Shown: one piece after another, positions 16,696 to 25,057 of the stretch
Numbering within the stretch: the first letter of the stretch is position 1
Layout of the letters: each line of letters begins with the position of its first letter
NCBI GenBank assembly: GCA_035286365.1
Contig: DATHJZ010000108.1
Coordinates: 1 to 64,000 of the forward strand
Length of the DNA stretch: 64,000 nucleotides
Direction of reading: 5' to 3'
From: CADEED01 sp035286365
GTDB lineage: Bacteria > Pseudomonadota > Gammaproteobacteria > Steroidobacterales > Steroidobacteraceae
Notes under the pieces: model-generated
Told to the model about the DNA's origin: nothing
Database searches by the model: none
The model's input: only the letters and a program-made list of their open reading frames with translations
Translations under genes and position numbers: made by a program

Positions 16696-17750
16696 TCACG
16701 AGCGCCAAACAGATCGAATTGATCGGCAGGCCCGGCCTGCTGACGCCGTCGCGGTCGTACAAGCCGTTTCGTTATCCCTGGGCCATCGAGTACTGGCGCC
16801 GCCAGCAGCAGATCCACTGGATGCCGGAAGAAATTCCGCTCGGTGAGGACTGCAAGGACTGGAACAATCGCATCACTGATGCAGAGCGCAATCTTCTTAC
16901 CCAGGTATTTCGCTTCTTCACGCAGGCCGATGTCGAAGTGCAGGACAACTACATGGAGCGCTATGCGCGCGTGTTCCGCCCCACCGAGATCAAGATGATG
17001 CTGGCCGCGTTCGCCAACATGGAGACGGTGCACATCGCGGCCTACGCGTTGCTGCTGGAAACGCTCGGCATGCCCGACAGCGAGTTCACCGCGTTCATGG
17101 ACTACGCGGCCATGCGCGACAAGCACGACTATCTGCAGGGCTTCGGCGTCGAAACCGATGCCGATACCCTGCGCACGCTCGCCGTGTTCGGTGGCTTCAC
17201 CGAAGGGCTGCAGCTGTTCGCGAGTTTCGCGATCCTGTTGAATTTCCCGCGCCACAACAAGATGCGCGGCATGGGGCAGGTGGTCTCCTGGAGCGTGCGC
17301 GATGAGACGCTGCACTGCGAGGGGATCATCCGGCTGTTCCACACGTTCGCGCAGGAAACCGGCGCACTCACGCAGAACGTGAAAGACGATATCGTCGATT
17401 GCGCGCGCACGGTGGTGACGCTCGAGGATCGCTTCGTCGACCTCGCGTTCGAGATGGGGCCGATCGAGGGTCTTTGTGCCGCGGAGATCAAGGCGTATAT
17501 CCGCTACATCGCCGACTGGCGCCTGAAGCAGTTAGGCCTGCCGCAGATCTACGGGGTGAAGGAGCATCCGTTGCCCTGGCTCACTGCCATGCTGAACGGC
17601 GTCGAGCACGCGAACTTCTTCGAAACGCGCGCGACCGAATACGCGAAAGCCGCGACCGGTGGCGCGTGGCATGGCGATGAAGGGGCCTGGGGACTGTTCG
17701 ACCGCCGCGTGGCGCGGCGCGGGCAATTGGAATTGTTGCCGGGGAACTGA
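16686..17750 (+). CDS. nrdB: Ribonucleoside-diphosphate reductase, small subunit (class I)
   Basis: The radical-generating ferritin-like subunit, 354 residues. Metal ligands are visible in NMETVHIAAY (E..H, with the Tyr of HIAAY in the radical position) and RDETLHCEG (second ExxH), with an earlier acidic ligand near FTQADVEVQDNYMERY. A Trp-Asp pair for electron transfer is expected near the N-terminal SYKPFRYPW/DCKDWNN region. The ATG at 16686 lies inside the end of nrdA (10-base overlap), so translation is probably coupled. A GTG nine bases earlier is also possible. No ATP-cone is fused here either. NrdR or NrdI genes are not in the window. Confidence 0.95.
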   Translation: MSVITSAKQIELIGRPGLLTPSRSYKPFRYPWAIEYWRRQQQIHWMPEEIPLGEDCKDWNNRITDAERNLLTQVFRFFTQADVEVQDNYMERYARVFRPTEIKMMLAAFANMETVHIAAYALLLETLGMPDSEFTAFMDYAAMRDKHDYLQGFGVETDADTLRTLAVFGGFTEGLQLFASFAILLNFPRHNKMRGMGQVVSWSVRDETLHCEGIIRLFHTFAQETGALTQNVKDDIVDCARTVVTLEDRFVDLAFEMGPIEGLCAAEIKAYIRYIADWRLKQLGLPQIYGVKEHPLPWLTAMLNGVEHANFFETRATEYAKAATGGAWHGDEGAWGLFDRRVARRGQLELLPGN

Positions 17751-17754
17751 GCTC

Positions 17755-17769
17755 GCGGCATCGAGCCGC
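17755..17769. terminator. Weak hairpin between convergent nrdB and GGDEF-EAL genes
   Basis: GCGGC (17755-17759) and GCCGC (17765-17769) form a 5-bp stem with an ATCGA loop in the 24-base gap between two convergent stop codons. The location suits a bidirectional terminator, but the stem is short and there is no T run. Confidence 0.3.
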
Positions 17770-17774
17770 AGGGA

Positions 17775-19988
17775 TCAATTGCGCGTGTTGCGGCGAACCG
17801 CGCTTTTCGATTCGCTCTTGGGTTTCGTCTCTCCCGGATGGAGCGCAGGCAATTCAGTCGTGACGCCTTCGACGAAGGCGCGCATGCCCGTAATCAGATG
17901 ATTCAGCAAAGGAGTGAGCTCTTCTCCGGCGACCGCGCGGCCGAAGAAATACCCTTGCCCTTCGGGGCACTGAAATTCCTGCAGCGAAGCGAGTTGCTCG
18001 GCCGACTCCACGCCCTCGGCTACCACGCGAATCTGCAGGCTCCTTCCGAGCGTGATCACGGCGCGCACGATGCTCGCATCGTCGGGATTGGAGTTGAGTT
18101 CACTCACGAAAGCGCGATCGATCTTCAACGTGTCGATCGGAAATCCTTTCAAGTGACTCAAGCTCGAATAGCCCGTGCCGAAGTCATCGAGAGCCAACCG
18201 CACGCCCAGCGCCTTGAGCGCGTTCAGCACGACGGCGGTCGAGGATGAGTCCTGCATCAGAAACGTTTCCGTCAGCTCCAGTTCGAACAGGTGCGGTGCG
18301 AGACCGCTGTCCGCGAGAACCAGCCGCACGTGCTCGACGAAATCCTTGTCGCGCAGTTCCACCGCCGACACGTTGATGGCGATGCGCATCGGCGGCAGCC
18401 CGGCAGCCGCCCAGGCCGTGGCCTGGCGGCAGGCTTCGTGCAGCACCCAGCGGCCGATCGGCACGATGAGGCCGCATTCCTCCGCGATCCCGATGAATTG
18501 CGCCGGCAGCAACAGGCCGCGCTTTGGATGCCGCCAGCGCAGCAGTGCCTCGACACCGGTAGGTGCGCCGCTCCACAAATCCAGGATCGGCTGATAGTGC
18601 AATACGAATTCGTCGTGCTTGAGCGCCCGCCGCAATCCATCTTCGATCGCCTGGCGCTCGAGTGCGCGCACGTTCATGTCCTCGCGGAAGAACTGGTAGT
18701 TGCCGCGGCCGCACTCCTTCGCGTGGTACATCGCAAAGTCGGCGTTCTTCAGCAGGGTCTCCGCATCCTTGCCGTCATCGGGAAAGATGACGACGCCGAT
18801 GCTCGCGGTGACGTGCACGCTGCGGGAATCTATGGAGTAGGGCGCGCTCAACGCCGCGAGAATTTTCTCCGCGCGAATGCCGGCATCCTGGCCGCGCGTC
18901 AGCTCCGGCAGCAGGATCACGAACTCGTCACCACCCTGGCGGCTCACGGTGTCGGAAGTGCGCACACAGCCGAGCAGGCGCTGGGCCATCAGGATCAGCA
19001 GGCGGTCACCGACATCGTGCCCGAGCGAATCGTTGACGTTCTTGAAGCGGTCCACGTCGAGGAACATGACCGCGAGCTTCTGCGAGTGCCGACGCGCGAG
19101 CGCCATGCCCTGGGTCAGGCGGTCATGGAACAGGATCCGGTTGGGAAGATCGGTGAGGCTGTCGTGCTGCGCCTGGTGTGACATCTTGAGCGACAGCGCG
19201 CGCGTCGAGCTCACGTCGTGGAAGACCATCACCGCCCCGGTGACCTGCCCGAGGCGATCGTGGATCGGAGCCGCCGAATCTTCGATGGCGGCTTCGACTC
19301 CGTCGCGCCGGCTCAACATGCTGTTCGGGGCGAGCAGAACGGTCTTGTTCTCCTTGATGGCCGCCGCCATCGGATTCAACGCGAGTGCGCGCGTGGTGGC
19401 GTCCAGCACGTGAAACACTTCGTCGACGGGACGCCCCGCTGCTTCGCCCCGCGTCCAGCCGGTGAGGGTTTCCGCGACTGTGTTGAGATAGGTGACGCGT
19501 CCGGCGTTGTCACAGCTCATGACCGCGTCGCCGATGGAATTGAGAGTGACTTCGGCGCGCTCCTTCTCTTCGAACAGGGCTCCGGAGATTGCCGCGCGAT
19601 CGATCATGCTCGCCACCGCCTTCGGCAGCAGGTAGTCGTCGAGCCGCGCCCGCAGCAGATAGTCCTGGGCTCCCTTCTGCACCGCCTGCCTGGCGATTTC
19701 CTCGTGCTCCGGCGCGCACAGGACCAGGATGGGTACGTGCGGCGCAACCGCGAACATTCTCTCGAAGGTTGCAAGGCCCTGGCTGTCGGGCAGGAACAGG
19801 TCGACGAGCACCGCGGCGATGACGCCGTCCTCCGGGCGCTCGCCTGACAAGCGTTGCAGTGCTTCTGCGCAGGTCGTGACACACACCACCCGCAGGGCCG
19901 CATCGATCGTGTTGGAAAGCGCCGCTTCCACCGCGTTGGCATCCGCGGAATTGTGCTGGACCAGGAGGACGCTTCGATAGTTAGGCAT
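17775..19988 (-). CDS. Receiver-PAS-GGDEF-EAL cyclic-di-GMP protein
   Basis: A 737-residue cyclic-di-GMP enzyme. In order: a receiver-like domain (about 1-125; phospho-acceptor Asp in VLVDLFLPDSQG, but QHN in place of the acidic pair and Arg in place of the conserved Lys at GAQDYLLRA), a PAS domain (about 145-260), a GGDEF domain (GGDEF in SRQGGDEFVIL) and an EAL domain (GVEALLRW, NVSAVEL, LDDFGTGYSSL, KIDRAF, AEGVES). All catalytic signatures look intact, so it may both make and degrade cyclic-di-GMP, or use GGDEF as a GTP sensor. The ATG at 19988 starts just before the receiver; an ATG at 20069 is an alternative. It is not paired with a histidine kinase. Confidence 0.9.
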   Translation of the reverse strand: MPNYRSVLLVQHNSADANAVEAALSNTIDAALRVVCVTTCAEALQRLSGERPEDGVIAAVLVDLFLPDSQGLATFERMFAVAPHVPILVLCAPEHEEIARQAVQKGAQDYLLRARLDDYLLPKAVASMIDRAAISGALFEEKERAEVTLNSIGDAVMSCDNAGRVTYLNTVAETLTGWTRGEAAGRPVDEVFHVLDATTRALALNPMAAAIKENKTVLLAPNSMLSRRDGVEAAIEDSAAPIHDRLGQVTGAVMVFHDVSSTRALSLKMSHQAQHDSLTDLPNRILFHDRLTQGMALARRHSQKLAVMFLDVDRFKNVNDSLGHDVGDRLLILMAQRLLGCVRTSDTVSRQGGDEFVILLPELTRGQDAGIRAEKILAALSAPYSIDSRSVHVTASIGVVIFPDDGKDAETLLKNADFAMYHAKECGRGNYQFFREDMNVRALERQAIEDGLRRALKHDEFVLHYQPILDLWSGAPTGVEALLRWRHPKRGLLLPAQFIGIAEECGLIVPIGRWVLHEACRQATAWAAAGLPPMRIAINVSAVELRDKDFVEHVRLVLADSGLAPHLFELELTETFLMQDSSSTAVVLNALKALGVRLALDDFGTGYSSLSHLKGFPIDTLKIDRAFVSELNSNPDDASIVRAVITLGRSLQIRVVAEGVESAEQLASLQEFQCPEGQGYFFGRAVAGEELTPLLNHLITGMRAFVEGVTTELPALHPGETKPKSESKSAVRRNTRN

Positions 19989-20146
19989 GCGGGTTGGCAC
20001 CGGAACGCGCGAGTTTCGTAGTTCGATTCCACCAGCTAGCCCGAATGCGAACTGTGCGCTACCGAACATTAGTAGTCACGAACGCGAACGCAGCCAAACA
20101 CCTAAGGGCGGAGACGTCGGTGCATCCGACGGTAGTTAGTACTGCG

Positions 20147-21088
20147 TCAGAGCGGTTCCGCGGACATGGCAACACCATAGTTGCCGCACGGTGGCTGGCA
20201 CTTGTTGTCGAGGTGGATCTCGAGACCGAAGCGTTTCGCCAGCAGCCTGGTGACGGGCTGGCGCAAGGAGTAAGGGTCGAAATCCTCGGGATCGCGCACC
20301 GGCGCAATCACGCGCACGTCATAGCGGGGAGAAATCAGCCAGAAGTCGCGCTCGCTTTTGGTGCTCATCTGTTCCGACCACACGGTCGAGCGATGAATCC
20401 CGTAGACGATGGCCACGAGATCGATGAGGTTGGCATTGCGGATGAGCGCTCCCTTGGCATCCGCGACGACGCGATACCGCGAGCCCATTCCCGGCGCGGC
20501 TTCCGAAATTACGACCTGTCCACTGCGCAGCGACAATGAGTTGGCGATGAGCAGTTCGTGGCGCCGTTGCCGGTCGGCGAGCGCGCCCCCGAGCAGCGGA
20601 GCCGAGACGGTTGCGAACGCGCAAAAGGTCAGCAACGTCGATACGACGAAGCCGGGATAACCCAGCACATCGTCGACGCTGCGTTCCTGACGCTCCCATT
20701 CCTCGCGCGCGCGGCGTTGCTCGTCCATGATGCGTGCGGCCGACCAACGGACGCAGGCCGCACTCAACAGCAACGCCAGCGCCAGCAACAGCCATGCAGA
20801 GGCGCCATGAAACTGCAGGGCGCGCACCGGCACCGCCAGCGGCGTCAATCCATCGGCCATGGCGATGAGCGATGGCGGCGGCAGGTCTGCAGTGTGCGCG
20901 ACCGGAAAGCCATTCCACGCGCCGACCGCATGCAGCAGCGCGAACGGAAACAGGAATTTCAGCGCCGCGCTGCGCCACAGCCAGAGGCGCAGGACGGCGC
21001 GACTGGCGCGCGCCAGGAACGCGAACACTGCGACACCACTGCAGAACAGCAGCGATTGCCAGAGATGATCGACGAACGCCGCAAGCAT
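20147..21088 (-). CDS. M56/BlaR1-like membrane protein lacking the peptidase motif
   Basis: A 313-residue protein whose start (MLAAFVDHLWQSLLFCSG...LRLWLWRSAALKFLFPFALLHA) closely matches the first membrane segments of the M56 gene next door (21180-22514). Its end (SPRYDVRVIAP, RLLAKRFGLEIHLDNKCQ, PPCGNYG) matches that gene's end. The middle, where M56 carries HExxH, is missing: this protein has no HExxH and only a short linker with two or three membrane segments. The tail resembles a DUF3738-type domain seen in M56-like proteins of other phyla. It has its own promoter region with BlaI-type operators at 21102-21138. It may be a non-proteolytic sensor paralogue made by duplication and internal loss. 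Confidence 0.65.
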   Translation of the reverse strand: MLAAFVDHLWQSLLFCSGVAVFAFLARASRAVLRLWLWRSAALKFLFPFALLHAVGAWNGFPVAHTADLPPPSLIAMADGLTPLAVPVRALQFHGASAWLLLALALLLSAACVRWSAARIMDEQRRAREEWERQERSVDDVLGYPGFVVSTLLTFCAFATVSAPLLGGALADRQRRHELLIANSLSLRSGQVVISEAAPGMGSRYRVVADAKGALIRNANLIDLVAIVYGIHRSTVWSEQMSTKSERDFWLISPRYDVRVIAPVRDPEDFDPYSLRQPVTRLLAKRFGLEIHLDNKCQPPCGNYGVAMSAEPL

Positions 21089-21101
21089 CGGAATCTTCTG
21101 C

Positions 21102-21138
21102 TCCTACAACTGTGGCTGGTACTATTACAGATGTAGTA
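21102..21138. promoter_or_regulatory. Tandem BlaI/MecI-type operators upstream of the M56-like gene
   Basis: Two sites fit the 16-base BlaI/MecI consensus TACTACATATGTAGTA. The stronger, TATTACAGATGTAGTA (21123-21138), matches 14 of 16. The weaker, TCCTACAACTGTGGCT (21102-21117), matches 10 of 16. They lie just before the start codon at 21088 and read very like the pair in front of the BlaI gene (22909-22945), including the shared CTACAACTGTGGC. This implies control of both transcripts by the same repressor. Confidence 0.7.
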
Positions 21139-21179
21139 ATGCTTGCGACGACTGCGCGGCTTGGTGTTCGAAGGAACGA

Positions 21180-22514
21180 TCAATCGGCGGAGTTCGCCCG
21201 GGCCAACGCCAGCCGCCCGCAGGGCGACTGGCAGCGCTGATTCACGTAGACCTCGAGATCGAAACGCTCGGCCAATAGTCTGATCACGAGGCCGCGCAGC
21301 GCGGACGGATCGAGGCTGTGCGGGTCGCTCACGGGGTAGCGGGTGGCGAAGCGCACGTCGTAGCGCGGCGAATCCAGCCAATCGCCGTCGCCTTTGACCT
21401 GCCCGCGCTGCAATTCAAAGCTGAGCGCCACCATGTCGCGCAGCGAGCTGTCGCGGATCCAGACCTCACGCGTCCCGGCCGCAACGACCGGCTGCGCCAG
21501 CGCGCGGGTCGCGACCGCGACGGTGATTTCCGCCGACTCGAGCGCGCGTGTGTTGAGCGCGAGCTGCGTCGCGCGCCGCAGCGTGCCATCGGCGGCGCCG
21601 GTGATCAACGGGATTCCGGCGCAGGCGAGCGCCCCTAACAACAATGCACTGACTTTCGCGAAGCCCACGCCGGCCGGCGGCGCGCCCGCGAGGATGCGGC
21701 GAATCCGCGCGGCGAGATTGCCCGACAAGGCAGAGACCGAGTACGGCACGCGCGGACGGCCGACGCAGTGGCGGCACACTTCCAGGATGCCGGCCGCATA
21801 TTCGGCGCCGTCGTGGCCGCTCTCGATCACGGCCTCGTCGCAGGCCCGCTCACGCTCCTCGACCAGCTGCCGGCCAATCCACCAGACGGCCGGGTGAAAC
21901 CAGAACAGGGTTTCCACCAGGCGGTGGAGGTTTGCCGTGAGGTTGTCGTAACGCCGGATGTGCTCGCGCTCATGCGTGAGCACTGCGTTCATCTGCGGCG
22001 CCGTCAATTTGCCGAGCAGCGCGACCGGCAGCAACACCACCTGATGAAAGCTTCCCGCCACGGCCGGCTCCACTGCCGCATCCGTGACGCGCGCATCGGG
22101 CGGTGCGCCCGGCGCCGATCGCGCTGCCCGCACCTGCAAGTCCGCCGCACGCCACGCCAGCACCCAGCGAACGGCAATGACGAAGGCGCCGAACAACCAG
22201 ATTGCGGCCAGCAACCCGATGAGTCCCGGGCCGGCCTCCGGCGCAGCAACCTGGAACGAGGTCGTCGGGGTCACCACCGGCACGGCGGCTTGCACGGCCG
22301 GCTCGAAGAAGTGCGGCTCGACCGCTGCCGGCAATCCGGCCAGCGCCCCCAGCCCGTACAGCGCCGCGAACGGCACCAGAAATTTCAGCGACGCCGTCAG
22401 CCACAACCCGTGGCGCAGCGCCGCGCTGTTCGAACGACACAGCCGCGCGATCACCCAGACGACTCCGCAGAACAGCGTCGATTGCCACAGGTGATCGAGC
22501 AGCGCAGCGATCAT
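21180..22514 (-). CDS. M56 family metallopeptidase, BlaR1/MecR1-like
   Basis: A 444-residue inner-membrane sensor protease of the BlaR1/MecR1 type. Membrane segments occupy roughly residues 5-60 and 98-120; the zinc site is HEREH at 181-185 in LTHEREHIRRYDN, followed by FWFHPAVWWIGRQLVEERERACDEAV, which supplies the third ligand. After a further membrane segment near 290-310 comes a periplasmic tail ending QRCQSPCGRL that resembles DUF3738, not the penicillin-binding domain of BlaR1, so beta-lactam sensing is not implied. It overlaps the BlaI gene by four bases (ATGA). Expected role: cleave the repressor on receiving a signal. Confidence 0.88.
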   Translation of the reverse strand: MIAALLDHLWQSTLFCGVVWVIARLCRSNSAALRHGLWLTASLKFLVPFAALYGLGALAGLPAAVEPHFFEPAVQAAVPVVTPTTSFQVAAPEAGPGLIGLLAAIWLFGAFVIAVRWVLAWRAADLQVRAARSAPGAPPDARVTDAAVEPAVAGSFHQVVLLPVALLGKLTAPQMNAVLTHEREHIRRYDNLTANLHRLVETLFWFHPAVWWIGRQLVEERERACDEAVIESGHDGAEYAAGILEVCRHCVGRPRVPYSVSALSGNLAARIRRILAGAPPAGVGFAKVSALLLGALACAGIPLITGAADGTLRRATQLALNTRALESAEITVAVATRALAQPVVAAGTREVWIRDSSLRDMVALSFELQRGQVKGDGDWLDSPRYDVRFATRYPVSDPHSLDPSALRGLVIRLLAERFDLEVYVNQRCQSPCGRLALARANSAD

Positions 22515-22897
22515 TTTTGTTTGTCCTTGCTGTTGTGGGCGCGAAGCACTTCCAACGCATCGTCGATGTCTTCACGCGAGATCTTGCCCATCTCCACCAG
22601 GTGCGCCATGACCGGACGCGCGCTGCCGCCAAACAGCCCGAGCAGTTCCTTGAGCAGCCGTGTCTGTACCGAAGCGCGCGACGTGGTCGCCTCGAACACG
22701 TGCGCATTGCCTATCTTCTTGGTGCGCCGAACCGCCCCTTTTGCTTCGAGCCGGTACACCATCGTCTGAACCGTGGTGTAGGCGGGACGATCCTTCTTCA
22801 CGACCGCTGCGTGAACTTCCCGGATGGAGCAGGCGCCGCGGCTCCAGAACTCCGACATGATGCGCAATTCGAGTGCGCTGAGCTTCGGCTGGGACAC
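22511..22897 (-). CDS. BlaI/MecI/CopY family repressor
   Basis: A 128-residue winged-helix repressor. The DNA-binding part reads LSALELRIMSEFWSRGACSIREVHAAV...YTTVQTMVYRLEAKGAVRR, the classic BlaI/MecI helix-turn-helix, followed by a C-terminal dimerisation helix bundle that contains the usual site of cleavage by the M56 partner. It is the first gene of a two-gene unit with the M56 peptidase (four-base overlap). Its own promoter carries two operator-like sequences at 22909-22945, and a matching pair precedes the second M56-like gene, defining a small local regulon. Confidence 0.93.
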   Translation of the reverse strand: MSQPKLSALELRIMSEFWSRGACSIREVHAAVVKKDRPAYTTVQTMVYRLEAKGAVRRTKKIGNAHVFEATTSRASVQTRLLKELLGLFGGSARPVMAHLVEMGKISREDIDDALEVLRAHNSKDKQK

Positions 22898-22908
22898 ACG
22901 ACCTCCGT

Positions 22909-22945
22909 CACTACAACTGTGGCCGATCCTACGACTGATGTAGTA
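22909..22945. promoter_or_regulatory. Tandem BlaI/MecI-type operators upstream of the BlaI gene
   Basis: TACGACTGATGTAGTA (22930-22945) matches the consensus TACTACATATGTAGTA at 13 of 16 positions. CACTACAACTGTGGCC (22909-22924) matches at 10 of 16. Together they cover the region just upstream of the BlaI start codon at 22897, consistent with autoregulation. The sequence CTACAACTGTGGC is repeated in the operator region at 21104-21116. Confidence 0.7.
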
Positions 22946-22973
22946 GTAGATGCAAGCCGGCGTGCGCGGCGGC

Positions 22974-24257
22974 TCAGCAGTCCTTGAGCGCGATGCTGTC
23001 GTTCGCCAGCTTCACGCGGTCCGGTCGTGCGCGTGCCGGGATCATCTTGCGCGCCGCCATCTGGTCCTTGGTGTGATTCACTGCCTCGACTGCTAACAAC
23101 TCGCCCGCCTTGAGATAACACACGCTGAACGCCCGGCTGGCCGGATCGCCGCGCACGATCATCTCGTCATAGCCGATCGGCAGTCCGACCAACACCATCT
23201 TGAGGTCGAACTGGTCCGACCAGAACCACGGTACTTTGTCGTGGACGGTCGCAATGCCCAGCATGTTCAAGGCCGCGCTCGTTCCCTGTTCGAAAGCGTT
23301 GTCGACGGACTCCAGCCGCACGCGCATTCCGTAGTGAATGTTCGGATGCCGCGCGCAGTCACCCGCGGCCCAGATGTGCGGATCCGACGTGCGGCAGTGC
23401 TCATCGACGAGGATGCCGTGCTCGCAGTCGAGTCCGGCGTCGCGCGCCAACGCGTCGGTGCCCACGACACCGATGGCGACGAGCACGAAGTCCGCGGGAA
23501 TCTCGCGCCCGTCCGCAAGCCGCACCGACGCCACGCGTTGCGCGCCCACGGCCGCCTGGTGTGCCGCGACGGTTCCGGGAATCGCGTCGGCCCCGATCAG
23601 CGCCGCGACGCCTACGCCGCACAGCACCTGCACGCCATGGCGGGCATGCTCGCTTTGATAGAACGCCGAGACGACTGGAGCCACGACCCGGTTCATCACA
23701 CGATCCGCGGCTTCGAGGACGGTGACCTCGAGCCCCGCCTCGCGGCAGGTGGCCGCGACTTCCAGGCCGATGTAGCCGCCCCCGATGATCACGGCGCGCC
23801 GGCCCGGGCTGAGCTCGGTGCGCAGCCGATCCACGTCGGTGACGCTGCGCAGGTAATGGACGCCGGCGAGCTCCGCTCCCGGCAGCAACAGGCGGCGCGG
23901 GTGACTGCCGGTGGCCAGCAGCAGCCGGTCGTACTCGACCGCGCCGCCGTCGGCGACCTCGACGCGGCGCCGCTCGCGATCGATACGCACCGCCGCGAAC
24001 CCGAGCCGCACGTCCACGGCGTGATCGGCATAGTGCGCGGCATGCCGGATGAGCAGGCGGTCGCGCTCGAGCGTTCCCGCGAGAAACTTCTTTGACAGCG
24101 GCGGTCGTTGATAGGGCAGCAGCCCCTCATCGCCGATCAGGGTGAGCGCGCCCGCGTGACCCCGCTTGCGCAGCGTCTCGACCGCTTGCGCTGCAGCCTG
24201 TCCGGCGCCGACTATCACGATCCGACTGGCTATCTGATTGGCCGACTCATCACCCAT
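22974..24257 (-). CDS. FAD-dependent oxidoreductase, ferredoxin-reductase type
   Basis: A 427-residue flavoprotein of the putidaredoxin/rhodocoxin reductase family, which moves electrons from NAD(P)H to a small iron-sulfur protein. The FAD motif is IVIVGAGQAAAQAVETLRKRG (N-terminal Rossmann), YQRPPLSKKFL is the family block after it, LLLATGS and VIIGGGYIGLEVAATCREAGL mark the NAD(P)H domain, and WAAGDCARHPN is the second FAD contact. No ferredoxin or P450 gene is nearby, so the partner is unknown. I use the ATG at 24257; a GTG three codons upstream is equally possible. Confidence 0.88.
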   Translation of the reverse strand: MGDESANQIASRIVIVGAGQAAAQAVETLRKRGHAGALTLIGDEGLLPYQRPPLSKKFLAGTLERDRLLIRHAAHYADHAVDVRLGFAAVRIDRERRRVEVADGGAVEYDRLLLATGSHPRRLLLPGAELAGVHYLRSVTDVDRLRTELSPGRRAVIIGGGYIGLEVAATCREAGLEVTVLEAADRVMNRVVAPVVSAFYQSEHARHGVQVLCGVGVAALIGADAIPGTVAAHQAAVGAQRVASVRLADGREIPADFVLVAIGVVGTDALARDAGLDCEHGILVDEHCRTSDPHIWAAGDCARHPNIHYGMRVRLESVDNAFEQGTSAALNMLGIATVHDKVPWFWSDQFDLKMVLVGLPIGYDEMIVRGDPASRAFSVCYLKAGELLAVEAVNHTKDQMAARKMIPARARPDRVKLANDSIALKDC

Positions 24258-24412
24258 TCCGCACACCTATATAGATAAGAGAGACCAACGCTCCACGTTC
24301 ATGCGCACCATTGTTGGGCGGCGCAAGATCGAGCGCGCTAAATTAGTGCCGGCAAATTCCACGAGCAGACGGCCAATACCGAAATTGCCGCTATGTTGAG
24401 CTTTCGGGATAC

Positions 24413-24428
24413 TGGCACGGAAGCTGCA
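24413..24428 (+). promoter_or_regulatory. Sigma-54 promoter of glnK
   Basis: TGGCACGGAAGCTGCA matches the sigma-54 consensus TGGCACG-N4-TTGC(A/T) at all but one position, with the GG (24414-24415) and GC (24426-24427) elements exactly 12 bases apart as -24/-12. It lies about 60 bases upstream of the PII start. Nitrogen-limitation control through NtrC is expected for a glnK-amtB pair; I did not find a clear NtrC enhancer site. Confidence 0.85.
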
Positions 24429-24488
24429 CTGCGATTAAGGCTCGCCGATGTCGGCGTCCAGATTCACTAAAGAATTGGGAGAAAAGAA

Positions 24489-24827
24489 ATGAAATTGGTC
24501 ACCGCCATCATCAAGCCTTTCAAACTCGACGACGTCCGTGCGGCGCTGTCCGAGATTGGCGTATCCGGCATGACGGTGACGGAGGTGAAGGGGTTCGGTC
24601 GCCAGCGCGGCCACACCGAGCTCTATCGCGGCGCTGAGTACGTCGTGGACTTCGTCCCGAAAACCAAGATTGAAGTCGCCGTTCGCAGCGATCTCACCGA
24701 CCAGGTGGTGGAGGCGATCCTGAAGGCCGCCAAGACCGGCAAGGTCGGCGACGGCAAGATCTTCATTACCGATATCGATCGCGTCATCCGCATCCGCACC
24801 GGCGAGACGGATAACAGCGCGCTGTAA
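24489..24827 (+). CDS. glnK: PII nitrogen regulatory protein
   Basis: A 112-residue trimeric PII signal protein. It senses ATP/ADP and 2-oxoglutarate and, in this genomic setting, is expected to block the AmtB ammonium channel when nitrogen is plentiful. The T-loop GHTELYRGAEYVVDFVPK contains Tyr51, the uridylylation site. KIFITDIDRVIRIRTGE at the end is the second PII signature. A GGGAGAAAAG ribosome site precedes the ATG. It is transcribed from a sigma-54 promoter and followed, after a 230-base spacer with repeats, by amtB, so glnK rather than glnB is the natural name. Confidence 0.95.
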   Translation: MKLVTAIIKPFKLDDVRAALSEIGVSGMTVTEVKGFGRQRGHTELYRGAEYVVDFVPKTKIEVAVRSDLTDQVVEAILKAAKTGKVGDGKIFITDIDRVIRIRTGETDNSAL

Positions 24828-24846
24828 CGCGCTAAAGGCAAGTCTC

Positions 24847-24965
24847 TTGATTTGATGTACGACGGCCTGCTGCCCTTCCGGCGGCAGGCCGTTGGTTCGA
24901 AGTGTGTTGATTTCTGACGTACGACGGCCTGCTGCCCTTCCAGTGGCAAGCCCATCGTTTCGAAG
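24847..24965 (+). repeat. Two tandem copies of a ~60-bp hairpin unit
   Basis: Between glnK and amtB a roughly 60-base unit occurs twice: copy 1 at 24847-24902 and copy 2 at 24907-24965. Both run TTGATTT...TACGACGGCCTGCTGCCCTTCC...TTCGAAG. In copy 1, ACGGCCTGC (24862-24870) and GCAGGCCGT (24884-24892) form a perfect 9-bp stem. In copy 2 the right arm has decayed. They could attenuate or process the message between the two genes; a chance local duplication is also possible. Confidence 0.7.
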
Positions 24966-25057
24966 CGTTTGCTATCCACAAAGAAGACCCCTGCTAGTTC
25001 GAGCAGCGGGCCGGCGATTGAGAGTGTGGCGTGAGCCACTGACAAGAGGGATCAAAA

